A stretch of 64,000 bases of DNA from UBA1181 sp963648205 (GCA_963648205.1 CAVJCT010000068.1:11072-75071); one strand, 5' to 3'; shown: positions 1 through 9,205, counted from the first letter of the stretch. The notes: a model not told the origin generated them from the letters alone. Numbers and translations: made by a program.

Positions 1-10
1 ATTGACTAAC

Positions 11-799
11 TCAATCCGTTAGTTCTTCAAATTTCATCTTATCATCGATTGTCTTACCCTCTTTCACCATCTCCATCAGATAACATCTCAGTCTGCGCAT
101 CATTGGGAAGAACAACCACAACGAAATGAGTCCGGAAACCAATGCACAAAGGAACGGAATAACATACTCCGCACTTTGGGCAATCATATCTCGTGTTACA
201 ATCACGCCAAACCACTTTGCCACTTGCTTCATCACATTCAGCACCATCAGTTTGCTGATCATCCGCACCGTAAATCGTTGTATTCCCTGTTTAACTGCCA
301 CTCCCATCGCCGATTTCGCCATTCTGACCACCTGATTCTTGGCAATCATCACCGTAGAAATCAGCAATAGCACCCAATCGGCTGACTTGTCAAAATTCTC
401 GTTTTCTCTCAAGATGGTTTTACAGCCAAACAAATAGAGCAGTTTCTGCAACACAACAAAGACAAACAGTTGAAACTGCACAAAATCCACCGCTATCGCC
501 GCCCACATCAACAAGCCCGACGACGGTATTGCCAACAAAAAAGAGAGTACGCCTACCCATATCGCATGCAGGCGTACTTCCCTCTTCGTTATCCTTTCGA
601 CCTCCGCCAACGATAAAACCGCCAACGGACTCTCATCTAATATTTTCTGAAATTCTTCCGGCGTCGTCTTCTTACCAAACTTCCGCTTTAAGAATTTTTC
701 TCGGTCAATTTTCACAAATGGAAACTTCAACCCCGCTTTCATCGCAGAGTCGTATAGCGACATTATTCGTGCATATAACGCTGAAATTTCCACTCGCAA
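11..799 (-). CDS. EcsC-like multi-pass membrane protein
   Basis: A 262-residue protein with a soluble N-terminus and hydrophobic stretches at about 79-125, 142-153 and 210-234. The arrangement (a charged lead-in, a Gly/Ala-rich membrane stretch with an internal Asp near 105, then amphipathic helices) resembles EcsC-family proteins, whose biochemical role is poorly defined. This family call is from overall pattern only. The longest reading starts with TTG at 799; the first ATG in frame is at 763 and may be the true start. No partner gene overlaps it, so the context does not suggest a job. It could also be an unrelated inner-membrane protein. Confidence 0.55.
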   Translation of the reverse strand: MRVEISALYARIMSLYDSAMKAGLKFPFVKIDREKFLKRKFGKKTTPEEFQKILDESPLAVLSLAEVERITKREVRLHAIWVGVLSFLLAIPSSGLLMWAAIAVDFVQFQLFVFVVLQKLLYLFGCKTILRENENFDKSADWVLLLISTVMIAKNQVVRMAKSAMGVAVKQGIQRFTVRMISKLMVLNVMKQVAKWFGVIVTRDMIAQSAEYVIPFLCALVSGLISLWLFFPMMRRLRCYLMEMVKEGKTIDDKMKFEELTD

Positions 800-866
800 A
801 ACTCTTTATTATCTACATAACAACTTATAAGACAATATGTTACAATATCAGAACAGTCTGAGCATC

Positions 867-2333
867 TTACAAAGACCACTCGTAGCCGTCTTTCGTATCT
901 TTGACATTGAAGCCTAAAGCAGTCAGTTCGTTACGAATCTTATCGCTCGTAGCCCAGTCTTTATTGGCTTTAGCTTGCTTTCTGATTTCCAAAAGCAAAT
1001 CTACCGCACCTTTATAAGCGTCATTGTGACTGTCGCCAGAAACCTCCAAACGGAGTCCGAGGATATCCATCAAATAGGTTTTGAAGAGCGACTTCAACTC
1101 GTCCAAATCGGCTGCGGAAATCGTGCCTTTACCGTCTGAAACAGTGTTGATTGCCTTACATGCCTCGAAGAAATGAGAGATGACGATTGGGGTGTTCAAA
1201 TCATCGTTCATTGCCTCTTCGCACTTCTCTCTCAAACCTGAGATATCAACTGTTGAAGTAGCAGAAGGCTGAAGTCTGTTCAAACGTGCGTAGGCATCTG
1301 TCAACTTAGCCAAACCCTTCTCTGAGGCTTGCAGTGCTTCGTTTCCAAAGTCCACAGTGCTACGATAATGTGCCTGCAAGATGAAGAAGCGGATGGTCAT
1401 TGGTGAATAGGCTTGTGTCAGCAGTGGGTGACTTCCTGTGAAGAACTCATCCAAAGTGATGAAGTTTCCGTACGACTTACCCATCTTCTTTCCGTTGATG
1501 GTAATCATGTTGTTGTGCATCCAATAACGAACGCTGTCATGACCCAACGCAGCGCACGACTGAGCGATCTCGCATTCGTGGTGAGGGAAAATCAAATCCA
1601 TTCCACCTCCGTGAATGTCGAAAGTCTCGCCAAGGTATTTCGTACCCATCGTTGAACACTCCAAGTGCCATCCTGGGAAACCGTCGCTCCAAGGTGATGG
1701 CCAACGCATGATATGCTCTGGTTGCGCCTTCTTCCAAAGAGCAAAGTCTAACGAGCAACGTTTCTCGTCTTGACCATCCAACTCGCGAGTCGTAGCCAAC
1801 AAATCATCAATATTTCGTCCAGAAAGTTTTCCGTAGTGGAAATCCTGATTGTATTTTCTGACGTCAAAATAGACAGAACCCTGGCTCTCGTAAGCATAAC
1901 CAGCGTCTAAAATCTTCTTGACAAACTCAATCTGCTCGATGATGTGTCCAGAAGCATGAGGTTCGATGCTTGGTGGCAACACATTGAGCGCGTCCATTGC
2001 CTTGTGATAGCGGTTTAAGTAGTATTGCACCACTTCCATAGGCTCTTTCTGCTCCAAACGTGCCTTCTTAGCGATTTTATCCTCACCACTGTCGGCATCA
2101 TGCTCCAAGTGGCCCACATCCGTAATATTTCTGACGTATCTCACCTTGTAACCTAAGAAGGTGAGGTAGCGAAACAAGACATCGAATGTGATGGCAGGAC
2201 GCGCATGACCCAAATGACCATCGCCATAAACAGTTGGTCCACAGACATACATGCCAACGTATGGCGCATGTAGCGGTTCAAAACGCTGTTTCGTTCTCTT
2301 TAAAGTATTGTAAATAAGCAGATTACTCTCCAT
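867..2333 (-). CDS. cysS: Cysteinyl-tRNA synthetase
   Basis: Charges tRNA-Cys with cysteine in the cytoplasm (class I aminoacyl-tRNA synthetase). At 488 residues it has the family's normal length. Visible marks are the CGPTVY zinc/active-site start at residues 31-36, the HIGH box as HLGH at 40-43, zinc ligands in the ECSTM and HHECE segments in the middle of the chain, and the KMSKS loop as KMGKS near residue 280. The C-terminal third is the helical DALR/anticodon region, ending in the usual short basic tail. The start is ATG. It stands alone, with about 100 bp separating it from trxA upstream. Confidence 0.97.
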   Translation of the reverse strand: MESNLLIYNTLKRTKQRFEPLHAPYVGMYVCGPTVYGDGHLGHARPAITFDVLFRYLTFLGYKVRYVRNITDVGHLEHDADSGEDKIAKKARLEQKEPMEVVQYYLNRYHKAMDALNVLPPSIEPHASGHIIEQIEFVKKILDAGYAYESQGSVYFDVRKYNQDFHYGKLSGRNIDDLLATTRELDGQDEKRCSLDFALWKKAQPEHIMRWPSPWSDGFPGWHLECSTMGTKYLGETFDIHGGGMDLIFPHHECEIAQSCAALGHDSVRYWMHNNMITINGKKMGKSYGNFITLDEFFTGSHPLLTQAYSPMTIRFFILQAHYRSTVDFGNEALQASEKGLAKLTDAYARLNRLQPSATSTVDISGLREKCEEAMNDDLNTPIVISHFFEACKAINTVSDGKGTISAADLDELKSLFKTYLMDILGLRLEVSGDSHNDAYKGAVDLLLEIRKQAKANKDWATSDKIRNELTALGFNVKDTKDGYEWSL

Positions 2334-2440
2334 TCTATTCTATTATTTTATCTCTAATTTAGTGTACACAAAAATAAAGAAAAAGCGGAACGAAAACAGT
2401 CTCGCCCCACTCCTTTATACGTATCAGAAATTTGTAAATA

Positions 2441-2755
2441 CTACAAATTTGCCTCGATTTTGGCTACCAATTCTGGCTTGGGCAATGCGCCAACAGTCTT
2501 ATCAACTTGCTTTCCACCTTTGAGGAAGATCACAGTCGGAATACTTCTAATACCGAATTTTTCTACAATGTCAGGATTGTCATCGACATCAACTTTGCCG
2601 ATGATTGCCTTTCCTTCGTAGGTCTGTGCTAACTCATCAACAACAGGCGACAAAGTTTTACAGGGACCACACCACTGTGCCCAAAAATCTATCACTACCA
2701 AGCGGTCTGACGCTGCGATCTCATCGAAATTCGCATCCGTAATTGCTAATGCCAT
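2441..2755 (-). CDS. trxA: Thioredoxin
   Basis: A 104-residue cytoplasmic thioredoxin that reduces protein disulfides, taking electrons from thioredoxin reductase. The WCGPC redox motif is at residues 28-32 and the conserved cis-proline is Pro73 in SIPTV. There is no signal peptide, so this is the cytosolic form and not one of the envelope thioredoxin-fold proteins common in this phylum. Its length is standard. A TAnnTTTG promoter element lies about 60 bp before the start, so it is probably transcribed alone or with cysS downstream. Confidence 0.96.
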   Translation of the reverse strand: MALAITDANFDEIAASDRLVVIDFWAQWCGPCKTLSPVVDELAQTYEGKAIIGKVDVDDNPDIVEKFGIRSIPTVIFLKGGKQVDKTVGALPKPELVAKIEANL

Positions 2756-2812
2756 ATCCTTTAGTTTTTAATAACACAATCATTCATTGCCTTCCTCCAA
2801 CGAAAGGTTTTG

Positions 2813-2820
2813 CAAAGTTA
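2813..2820 (-). promoter_or_regulatory. Promoter -7 element upstream of trxA
   Basis: Reads TAACTTTG on the minus strand, matching the Bacteroidetes -7 consensus TAnnTTTG, 58 bp before the trxA start. I do not see a good TTTG element at -33. Confidence 0.5.
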
Positions 2821-2857
2821 TAGGTTTTTAATGAGAATTTGGTTCAATGTGGAAAAA

Positions 2858-3646
2858 TCATTTCAACTGAAAATCCCGCAAATAAACTTTGACGGAGCCA
2901 ATCGACAATTTCGCTTCCACCAACACAGGAAGCAAGTGTCCATCGTCTGTTACATATACATACGCAGGAGTTTTGCCATCCACTATCGTACCATCTCCAA
3001 CATACGCTGCTCCTTTCAAGCAGTGGAAAGTCTTATGCTCGCGAGTCTTTATCTTCTCTTTTCCTAACACATCTCCGTAAATAGTGTGGATGCCATTACC
3101 AAAGATGGGTGAAAAGGGAATTTTCTTTCCATTATTCTTCGTCAGATCTGCGTTTCGTGCCACATAGACGGAGTTGATAATGTCATGCGCCGCCAACGAC
3201 ACTGCAAAGGTTGTATCAAACTCTCCACTTGGAAATTTCTTCTTATTCTTAGTGTGACGATGCACCTCATAATGGTTGCCTTTCTCTTTGAAAACGTAAC
3301 TATCTTCGTAGTAATTGCCATTCTCCGACACTTTACACTTCATGTAGAGAGGCTTCATATCCTTCGTACACGATGCTTCGTGATAGGTGTTCATCTGATA
3401 GATACGATCCCATTTCGGCATGTTATGCGCCGTTACGATAAACTTGTAATTGCCATTCTCCTCAGACACTCTAAACTCAGCCTCGCCTAATTTAATCCAA
3501 ATTGCTCCGAGGTTGAAATAGGCATCTAAAGAGAAACGCTCGCCTACCGAAAAAGCGGTGTTGCGAGTTACCTCCTGCGCAGTCGCATTCGTCAGACTGC
3601 CCACGAGCAACATCGTCAACAAAATAAGACGCAAACCTTTTACCAT
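2858..3646 (-). CDS. DUF3108 domain secreted protein
   Basis: A 262-residue exported protein: residues 1-23 form a signal peptide (basic start, Leu-rich core, AxA-like end before QEV). The rest is a beta-rich domain with the GERFSLDAYFNLG opening and the repeated Tyr/Lys/Gly strand pattern typical of DUF3108 proteins of Bacteroidetes, thought to be periplasmic. Molecular function is not known. The gene follows a glycosyltransferase gene by 12 bp and ends a minus-strand run that includes a lipid A-type acyltransferase, so an envelope role is likely by context. Confidence 0.8.
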   Translation of the reverse strand: MVKGLRLILLTMLLVGSLTNATAQEVTRNTAFSVGERFSLDAYFNLGAIWIKLGEAEFRVSEENGNYKFIVTAHNMPKWDRIYQMNTYHEASCTKDMKPLYMKCKVSENGNYYEDSYVFKEKGNHYEVHRHTKNKKKFPSGEFDTTFAVSLAAHDIINSVYVARNADLTKNNGKKIPFSPIFGNGIHTIYGDVLGKEKIKTREHKTFHCLKGAAYVGDGTIVDGKTPAYVYVTDDGHLLPVLVEAKLSIGSVKVYLRDFQLK

Positions 3647-3658
3647 AGCCTTTTTTCT

Positions 3659-4675
3659 TTACAAGTCACTGAAATATTTCTTTCCCTTCGCATAATAGGC
3701 AAAGACAATGCTTCCGTCATAATTGAGAGGGAAAGACGCAACAGTCTGCTGTTTTAAATTCTCACTTCTCTTTTCAGAATATTGCGATTTTATCGAGTGA
3801 AACTCCTTTCTGGCTTTTCTCACCGCCTTGAAATTCTCAATATCACCCTTGACTAAAAACATCAAACCTGCAACATTGTCTAAGAATTTTCTCATCAACA
3901 AGACTTTTTTCAAGTCTTCGTCTCTTTCATTCTTAAAAATCATCAAGAGATTATTGCGGAAATTGAGATAAGTCTTACGAGGATGGTTCATGTTGAGTGT
4001 GCCTCCTCCTAAGTGGAAAACAATGCTTTGAGGCACGCACATCAACTTGCGACCACGACTGTTGAGTCGCCAACAAAGGTCGATTTCTTCCATGTGAGCG
4101 AAGAAGGTAGCGTCCAAACCACCTGCACCTTCATAGTCTGCTTTGCGGATAGTCAACGCTGCTCCTGATGCCCAGAAAATCTGAGCTACAGTGTCATACT
4201 GACCTTTGTCCTCCTCAACGGAAGCAAAGATGCGCCCACGGCAATAAGGAAAGCGGTATTTATCGATGAAACCGCCTGCCGCTCCCGCATGTTCAAACTT
4301 GTTTTTCTCGTTGAAAGCGAGGATTTTTGGCTGACAGGCTGCCACTTCAGGGTGGTTTTCCAAATAGTCGATCATCGGTGTTAACCACCCCTCTGGCGTT
4401 TCCACATCTGAGTTGAGCAACACGACATACTCCTCATCAACGGCAGCAATCGCCTTGTTATACCCCTCTGCAAAACCATAATTTTTGTCAAAACAAATCA
4501 AGTCCACATTGGGGTATTTTTCCTTCAAAAATGCGATGGAATCGTCCGTCGAACCATTATCAGCGACAACGACTCTCGCCCATTCTTGCGGTGTATTTTG
4601 GCATACAGACGGAAGATATTTCTCCATCATCTGTTTTCCATTCCAGTTGAGTATGATGACCGCTACTTTTTTCAT
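3659..4675 (-). CDS. Family 2 glycosyltransferase
   Basis: A 338-residue cytoplasmic-face GT-A enzyme that transfers a nucleotide-activated sugar, probably to a surface polysaccharide or lipid-linked glycan. The opening VAVIILNWNG, the ADNGSTDDS nucleotide-binding segment near residues 38-46 and the LNSDVE metal-binding motif near residue 90 are characteristic; WASGAALTIRK and the HMEEIDLCWR acceptor-side motif follow, as in the rhamnosyltransferase-like GT2 subgroup. No membrane segment is seen. It sits between the acyltransferase gene (21 bp) and the DUF3108 gene (12 bp), apparently in one operon. The sugar donor cannot be read from sequence. Confidence 0.9.
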   Translation of the reverse strand: MKKVAVIILNWNGKQMMEKYLPSVCQNTPQEWARVVVADNGSTDDSIAFLKEKYPNVDLICFDKNYGFAEGYNKAIAAVDEEYVVLLNSDVETPEGWLTPMIDYLENHPEVAACQPKILAFNEKNKFEHAGAAGGFIDKYRFPYCRGRIFASVEEDKGQYDTVAQIFWASGAALTIRKADYEGAGGLDATFFAHMEEIDLCWRLNSRGRKLMCVPQSIVFHLGGGTLNMNHPRKTYLNFRNNLLMIFKNERDEDLKKVLLMRKFLDNVAGLMFLVKGDIENFKAVRKARKEFHSIKSQYSEKRSENLKQQTVASFPLNYDGSIVFAYYAKGKKYFSDL

Positions 4676-4696
4676 TTTCGCCTCCGTTTTTCAGGG

Positions 4697-5629
4697 TTAA
4701 TCCTCTGATTTTGTGTGTAATCGTGGTCTGTCCACTGCATCTTCGGGAGCCTCCTCACGATTGTGCTTCCATCGACGATGCGACCACAACCAATAGGCAG
4801 GATTACGCATAATCGTATTCTCAAACAATTCGACATAACGATCTGTAATCCAGTAGTCTTCCGTCTCTTTGGCATGATCTGTCAACGTAATGACATCGCA
4901 AGTGTAATAGCCTCGTTTCACCTTCTGAACATCGAAATAGACAACAGCATAATCGCCTTTTTTTGCAATTCTCTCTGGACCATTCAAGAATGGTGTCGCA
5001 TGGTTGAGGAAGGTTGTCCAATAATGCAGATTGTTCTTCGACGGTGTTTGGTCGGCAATGAAGCCTAAACCGAACTTCTTCCCTTCTCGTTTCATATTGA
5101 CAATGAAGCGAATAGCGTCATTTTTGGGTATATTGACCGTACCGAAACGAGAACGAAGATTTAAAAAGAAGTTGTCGAAATATTTGTTTTTTAACGGACG
5201 ATACAACTCGCCACCCACAAACTTTGTCGTGTCATAGTTCATGTAGATGGAAGTGATCCACTCCCAGTTGCAATAGTGTCCGAGCAGAGCCACCACACTA
5301 TTACCAGCCTCGAAATGACGACCCATCTCCTCTGGATTGCTGAAATGCATGTGTTTCCGCATACATTCGTCGGAAATGTGAATCAACTTGACCGTCTCGA
5401 CAAACGTGTCTGATAAATGCAAATAATAGTCTTTTTCAATTTTTATGATTTCATCCAAACTTTTGTCAGGAAAAGACGAAACCAAATTCTCTCTCACCAC
5501 TTTTCTTCGATATTTCACGACATAGTAAATCAAGAAATAAACGAAATCAGACAAGAGGTAAAGCACGCTCAAGGGCAACCATGCAAGTGTCCACACAACA
5601 GCGTAAAACAAATAATAAAGTATTCGCAA
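4697..5629 (-). CDS. LpxL/HtrB-type lysophospholipid acyltransferase
   Basis: A 310-residue inner-membrane acyltransferase of the lipid A late-acylation family, which adds a secondary acyl chain to lipid A or a related lipid. The N-terminus (residues 1-38) is a hydrophobic anchor; the catalytic HX4E motif is His118 to Glu123 inside GHYCNWEW; a Thr/Pro-rich region with DQTPS and a later NGPERIA segment fit the family's substrate site. The start is TTG at 5629: there is no in-frame ATG before residue 90, and an upstream stop lies two codons away, so this start is forced by the membrane anchor. It lies between engB and the glycosyltransferase gene. Confidence 0.9.
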   Translation of the reverse strand: MRILYYLFYAVVWTLAWLPLSVLYLLSDFVYFLIYYVVKYRRKVVRENLVSSFPDKSLDEIIKIEKDYYLHLSDTFVETVKLIHISDECMRKHMHFSNPEEMGRHFEAGNSVVALLGHYCNWEWITSIYMNYDTTKFVGGELYRPLKNKYFDNFFLNLRSRFGTVNIPKNDAIRFIVNMKREGKKFGLGFIADQTPSKNNLHYWTTFLNHATPFLNGPERIAKKGDYAVVYFDVQKVKRGYYTCDVITLTDHAKETEDYWITDRYVELFENTIMRNPAYWLWSHRRWKHNREEAPEDAVDRPRLHTKSED

Positions 5630-5662
5630 GGTCTTATCTATTAATTATTTAATGATACTCAC

Positions 5663-6277
5663 TTAAAGCGATAGTTTATCAGCGAGCGACTTATTAATGG
5701 ATTCGATGTAGGTCAACAACTCATCGCAACCAAGTCCGGTTTCTGCTGATGTTACGAAGATAGGAGGCAACTCCTCCCACGTCTCCAAAAGGGTTTGCTT
5801 ATAGGCTTCAATGTTCTCGTTCAGTTTGTTCGTTTTCAACTTATCGGCTTTTGTAAAGACGATAGAGAAAGGAACACCATTGACACCCAAGAAATCGAAG
5901 AACTCCAGATCGATTTTTTGAGGCTCTAATCGGCTGTCGACCAGCACGAAAAGATTGTCCAACTCATCTCGCTGAAGGACGTAACCTTTAATCATCTTCT
6001 CCAACTTCTCCATTTGCGTTTTGCCCACTTTCGCATATCCGTAGCCTGGCAAATCAACCAAATACCAATTTTTATTGATGAGGAAATGATTGATAAGCAA
6101 TGTTTTACCTGGCTTCGACGAGGTCTTTGCCAAGTCCTTTCGCTTTGTCAATTTGTTGATTAATGAGGATTTGCCAACATTCGAGCGTCCTATGAAGGCA
6201 TACTCGGGGAAACTATGTTTCGGACAGGCAACCCACACACTGTTACTGATCTCAAATTCTGCTGACTTTATCTCCAT
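5663..6277 (-). CDS. engB: Ribosome biogenesis GTP-binding protein YihA/YsxC/EngB
   Basis: A 204-residue GTPase needed for assembly of the 50S ribosomal subunit. G1 is GRSNVGKS at residues 30-37, G3 is DLPGYGYA near 75, G4 is FTKADK near 135 and G5 is TSAETG near 180. The order and the YGYAK continuation after G3 identify the EngB subfamily. Length is normal. It is followed after 33 bp by the acyltransferase gene and preceded by holA at 73 bp, all on the minus strand. Confidence 0.96.
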   Translation of the reverse strand: MEIKSAEFEISNSVWVACPKHSFPEYAFIGRSNVGKSSLINKLTKRKDLAKTSSKPGKTLLINHFLINKNWYLVDLPGYGYAKVGKTQMEKLEKMIKGYVLQRDELDNLFVLVDSRLEPQKIDLEFFDFLGVNGVPFSIVFTKADKLKTNKLNENIEAYKQTLLETWEELPPIFVTSAETGLGCDELLTYIESINKSLADKLSL

Positions 6278-6350
6278 ATCTCAAATTTTGTTTTACAATT
6301 CAAAAACTTTCAGTTTACAAAAATAAGAAAAATTAGGCGTTTCATCGGGA

Positions 6351-7391
6351 TTAATGGAGTATTTTGTAAACCATCTCCAACAACAATTCACTCTGCGGAC
6401 TGTTACAATCGACTCCTTTCGACTTCGCATCATACTCCCTCAAAATAGAAATTATCTGCATCGTCTTTGTCGCATTATACTTCTTCGCTCCCGTAACATA
6501 ATCTGTTACGAAATACGGATTGATTGAGAGTTCAGCTGCCACATTTGCCTGACTTTTATTCTGTAAATAGTGATAAACCATTAGATTAGAAAAATAGCCG
6601 TATAACGTTGATATTGTTAGAGTTATCGCAAACGTTTTCATTTGCGCAAGATGGTAAGCAATGAAATTAGCTTTGTTAACATCTCGGTTTATTAAAGCCG
6701 TGCGCAATTCAAAATTGTTAAACTCTTTGCTGATTCCAACGTTCTTTTCGACAAAGTCTAACGTGAGCATTTTTACAGTTGGAGGCTTCGTAGTAACCAA
6801 TTTTTCCAACTCATTTACCAAGCGATGAAGGTCGTTACCAATGTAATCTGCCAACAACTGAACGGCAGGGGCTTCCATCAGGATTTTCTTTTCCATAATG
6901 TAATCCTGAATGAATTTTGGCAATTGATTGTCCCAAAGTTTTTCAGAATTGTAAAAAACGCCCCCTTCATTAACAGCCTTAACATATTTCTTGCGCATAT
7001 CAGGCCTTTTCTTGTAACAAAAAACAAGAACGGTCGTTGGCATCGGCTGTTTCAAATAGGTAATCAAAGCGTCGAACGGATCAGACCCACTTTCGCCCTC
7101 CCCTTTTGTGATATCTTGCGCTTCCTTCACAATTATTACCTGATGTTCAGCCATCATCGGATAGGCTCTGGCACTCTCTATGATAGTTCGCATAGAAGTC
7201 TCCTTTCCATAGCAGATAGTCTGGTTGAAGTCCTGCTCGTTCTTCGCCAACACATTGTCTGCTATGTAGTTAGCAATGAGGTCGATGAAATAAGGTTCTT
7301 CGCCAGATAGAAAATAAACCGGTTTGTATTTCTTTTCTTTCAGGTCTGCCAGAATCTGCCTGTAACTGATTGTCTGCTGCTGTTTCGCCAT
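6351..7391 (-). CDS. holA: DNA polymerase III delta subunit
   Basis: A 346-residue clamp-loader subunit that opens the sliding clamp. The N-terminal signature KPVYFLSGEEPYFIDLI (about residues 17-34) and the later segments PDMRKKYVKAV and LHRLVNELEKL are typical of HolA from this phylum. The AAA-like fold lacks a Walker A motif, as expected for delta. The gene heads a possible operon with engB. A TATCTTTG promoter element precedes it by 41 bp within a very short divergent intergenic region. Confidence 0.92.
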   Translation of the reverse strand: MAKQQQTISYRQILADLKEKKYKPVYFLSGEEPYFIDLIANYIADNVLAKNEQDFNQTICYGKETSMRTIIESARAYPMMAEHQVIIVKEAQDITKGEGESGSDPFDALITYLKQPMPTTVLVFCYKKRPDMRKKYVKAVNEGGVFYNSEKLWDNQLPKFIQDYIMEKKILMEAPAVQLLADYIGNDLHRLVNELEKLVTTKPPTVKMLTLDFVEKNVGISKEFNNFELRTALINRDVNKANFIAYHLAQMKTFAITLTISTLYGYFSNLMVYHYLQNKSQANVAAELSINPYFVTDYVTGAKKYNATKTMQIISILREYDAKSKGVDCNSPQSELLLEMVYKILH

Positions 7392-7410
7392 TCGCTTCGC
7401 TATTTTTTGC

Positions 7411-7418
7411 TATTTTTG
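7411..7418 (+). promoter_or_regulatory. Promoter -7 element for the HsdR-N-like gene
   Basis: Reads TATTTTTG, matching TAnnTTTG, 28 bp before the plus-strand start at 7446. It faces the holA promoter at 7432-7439, so the two transcripts would begin within the same few bases and overlap at their 5' ends. Confidence 0.4.
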
Positions 7419-7431
7419 CAATTGTAACTCG

Positions 7432-7439
7432 CAAAGATA
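7432..7439 (-). promoter_or_regulatory. Promoter -7 element for holA
   Basis: Reads TATCTTTG on the minus strand, an exact TAnnTTTG match, 41 bp before the holA start. It lies just ahead of the oppositely oriented gene's ATG at 7446. Confidence 0.5.
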
Positions 7440-7445
7440 GGAAAA

Positions 7446-7919
7446 ATGACAGAACTAAATTTTCCAAAATATGATTTTCGGGTGAAAAACGAAGCCGGCA
7501 AACGTTCCATCTTCGATAAGTGCCGAAAAAAATTCGTCGCTTTGACCCCTGAAGAATGGGTGCGCCAAAACATGGTGGAGTTTCTGACCAACGAAAAACA
7601 TTTTCCCATCTCTCTTATTGCCAATGAAATTGCAGTAGAAATCAATTCTATGAAGAAAAGATGTGACACGGTAATCTTCAACAATGAGTTACGTCCCATC
7701 GCAATTGTGGAGTATAAAGCACCACAAATCGCTATCAATCAGAAGGTTTTCGACCAGATCGCAACCTACAACCTCAAGTTGAAAGTGCCATTGCTCATCG
7801 TCTCCAACGGACTGACGCACGTTTGTTGCCAGATCGACTACGAAAACCGCCGATACAACTTCTTCAAAGAGATTCCGACCTACGAAGAGTTGAAGACTTT
7901 AGCAATTTTGAAGGATTAA
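7446..7919 (+). CDS. Standalone HsdR N-terminal-like nuclease-fold protein
   Basis: A 157-residue protein similar to the N-terminal nuclease-fold domain of type I restriction HsdR subunits, but without helicase domains or nearby HsdM/HsdS genes. A PD-(D/E)xK-like pattern is visible: an Asp in CDTVIFN near residue 76, then IVEYKAP near 90 giving the ExK. A Gln/Tyr helix (IATYNLK) follows. Such short proteins are frequent in Bacteroidetes and are not restriction enzymes on their own; the substrate is unknown. It is divergent from holA and 67 bp upstream of recR, so a DNA metabolism role is plausible. Confidence 0.75.
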   Translation: MTELNFPKYDFRVKNEAGKRSIFDKCRKKFVALTPEEWVRQNMVEFLTNEKHFPISLIANEIAVEINSMKKRCDTVIFNNELRPIAIVEYKAPQIAINQKVFDQIATYNLKLKVPLLIVSNGLTHVCCQIDYENRRYNFFKEIPTYEELKTLAILKD

Positions 7920-7986
7920 AACTTCAAAAAACAGCCGATGGAATCGTAAAATTTTAGAAATTCTAATTTTAGAATCATATAAACGT

Positions 7987-8619
7987 ATGAATACAAATTC
8001 ATCACCCTATTCATCCCTTTTATTGGACAATGCGACAAAAGAGTTCGCTAAGCTGCCCGGTATCGGACGGAAAACGGCTTTGCGATTGGCGTTGCATCTA
8101 CTTCGCCAAAGCAAGGAGGATGTGGAACTGTTTGGAAACACATTCATCAAGATGCGCAACGAAATACGCTACTGCAGTGTCTGCCACAATATTTCAGACA
8201 CGGAGGTGTGTCAAATCTGTGCCAATCCACAACGTGACCCTTCACTGATTTGCGTTGTTGAAAACATCAACGATGTTATTTCCGTTGAAAACACGCAACA
8301 ATATAAAGGACTATACCACGTTTTGGGCGGAGTCATTTCGCCTATGCAGGGAATCGGTCCGTCGGATCTCAGTATCGACCTTTTGGTGGATCGTGTGAAA
8401 AACGGCAACAACATCAAGGAGGTGATTTTGGCACTTAGTCCAACGATGGAAGGCGACACCACCAATTTCTACCTATATAAGAAATTGGGGGCGTTCGATG
8501 TTCAGTTAAGCACCATCGCACGAGGCGTTTCGATTGGCGACGAGTTGGAATATGCCGATGAAATCACATTAGGACGGTCTATTGTCAATCGAGTTCCCTA
8601 CACTGTGAATAACGATTAG
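7987..8619 (+). CDS. recR: Recombination mediator protein RecR
   Basis: A 210-residue protein that, with RecO (and RecF), loads RecA on gapped DNA. It has the N-terminal helix-hairpin-helix (KLPGIGRKTALRLALHLL, about 19-36), the four-cysteine zinc finger (CSVC and CQIC pairs near 58-75), and the TOPRIM domain beginning ICVVEN with the GLYHVLGG continuation. Length is that of the family. It follows the HsdR-N-like gene on the same strand and may share its promoter. Confidence 0.96.
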   Translation: MNTNSSPYSSLLLDNATKEFAKLPGIGRKTALRLALHLLRQSKEDVELFGNTFIKMRNEIRYCSVCHNISDTEVCQICANPQRDPSLICVVENINDVISVENTQQYKGLYHVLGGVISPMQGIGPSDLSIDLLVDRVKNGNNIKEVILALSPTMEGDTTNFYLYKKLGAFDVQLSTIARGVSIGDELEYADEITLGRSIVNRVPYTVNND

Positions 8620-8693
8620 CAAGAAAGAACGTAAATTTAGATATTTTTAATAATCATAATTTTCTAAAACAATAACAATAAATCAACTTAAAA

Positions 8694-9095
8694 ATGAAAG
8701 GTTTAAAGATTTCTTATTGGGCGTTTTTGGTTATAGCGATAGCCATTTTGCTCGTTTCGTATGGTATGAACTTGAGAGAAATTGGCGATGCGACGCAATT
8801 CATCGTCTTGCAAACGGTAGCCACTCTGCTGACCATTGTCTCAGTGCCACTCATCATCAAACTCAGTGATGATAAAATCACCTCTGAAGATTCAAAAATC
8901 TTCACAAAGTGGAATTTTCTCAGAATGGCGACCCCAATCGTTGTTTTCGCCATCTGCATGTTGACTTACCACCTTGTAAAGACTGACTCTTCCATCATCT
9001 GCGCCGTCGTTTGTGTGCTGGTATTTGCCACGATGTGCCGTCCGGGAAAGAATTTGGGAGAGAAGAAGGGAGAGGAAGAGAAGAAGACGTTATAG
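8694..9095 (+). CDS. Small four-helix membrane protein, unknown
   Basis: A 133-residue protein with four predicted membrane helices at about 5-24, 34-56, 79-98 and 102-115, and a short Lys/Glu-rich cytoplasmic tail. I recognise no family. The start ATG follows an A/T-rich leader 74 bp after recR and could be read through from it. A strong hairpin shared with the converging pbpC gene lies 80 bp downstream. Confidence 0.7.
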   Translation: MKGLKISYWAFLVIAIAILLVSYGMNLREIGDATQFIVLQTVATLLTIVSVPLIIKLSDDKITSEDSKIFTKWNFLRMATPIVVFAICMLTYHLVKTDSSIICAVVCVLVFATMCRPGKNLGEKKGEEEKKTL

Positions 9096-9174
9096 ATACA
9101 GATTCCACTTCCCCATACCCACAATGAACTCATTATACTCAGTTCTTAGTAGGTAGATTTGATCTGGACTATCT

Positions 9175-9205
9175 AAGGCTATCTGACAAAAATTCGGATA
9201 GCCTT
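9175..9205. terminator. Convergent bidirectional terminator hairpin
   Basis: An 11-bp inverted repeat (AAGGCTATCTG with CGGATAGCCTT, one G:T pair) around a 9-nt loop lies between the plus-strand membrane protein gene and the end of pbpC, overlapping the pbpC stop codon. T-runs are weak on both sides, so termination efficiency is uncertain. Confidence 0.5.

Noticed and set aside
2390..2440. Hairpin after trxA as terminator
   Set aside because: Pairing is poor and I could not build a stem longer than four bases before the T-rich run.
7940..7980. AT-rich repeats with ATTCTA/TAGAAT upstream of recR
   Set aside because: Short and low-complexity; no terminator T-run or promoter match.
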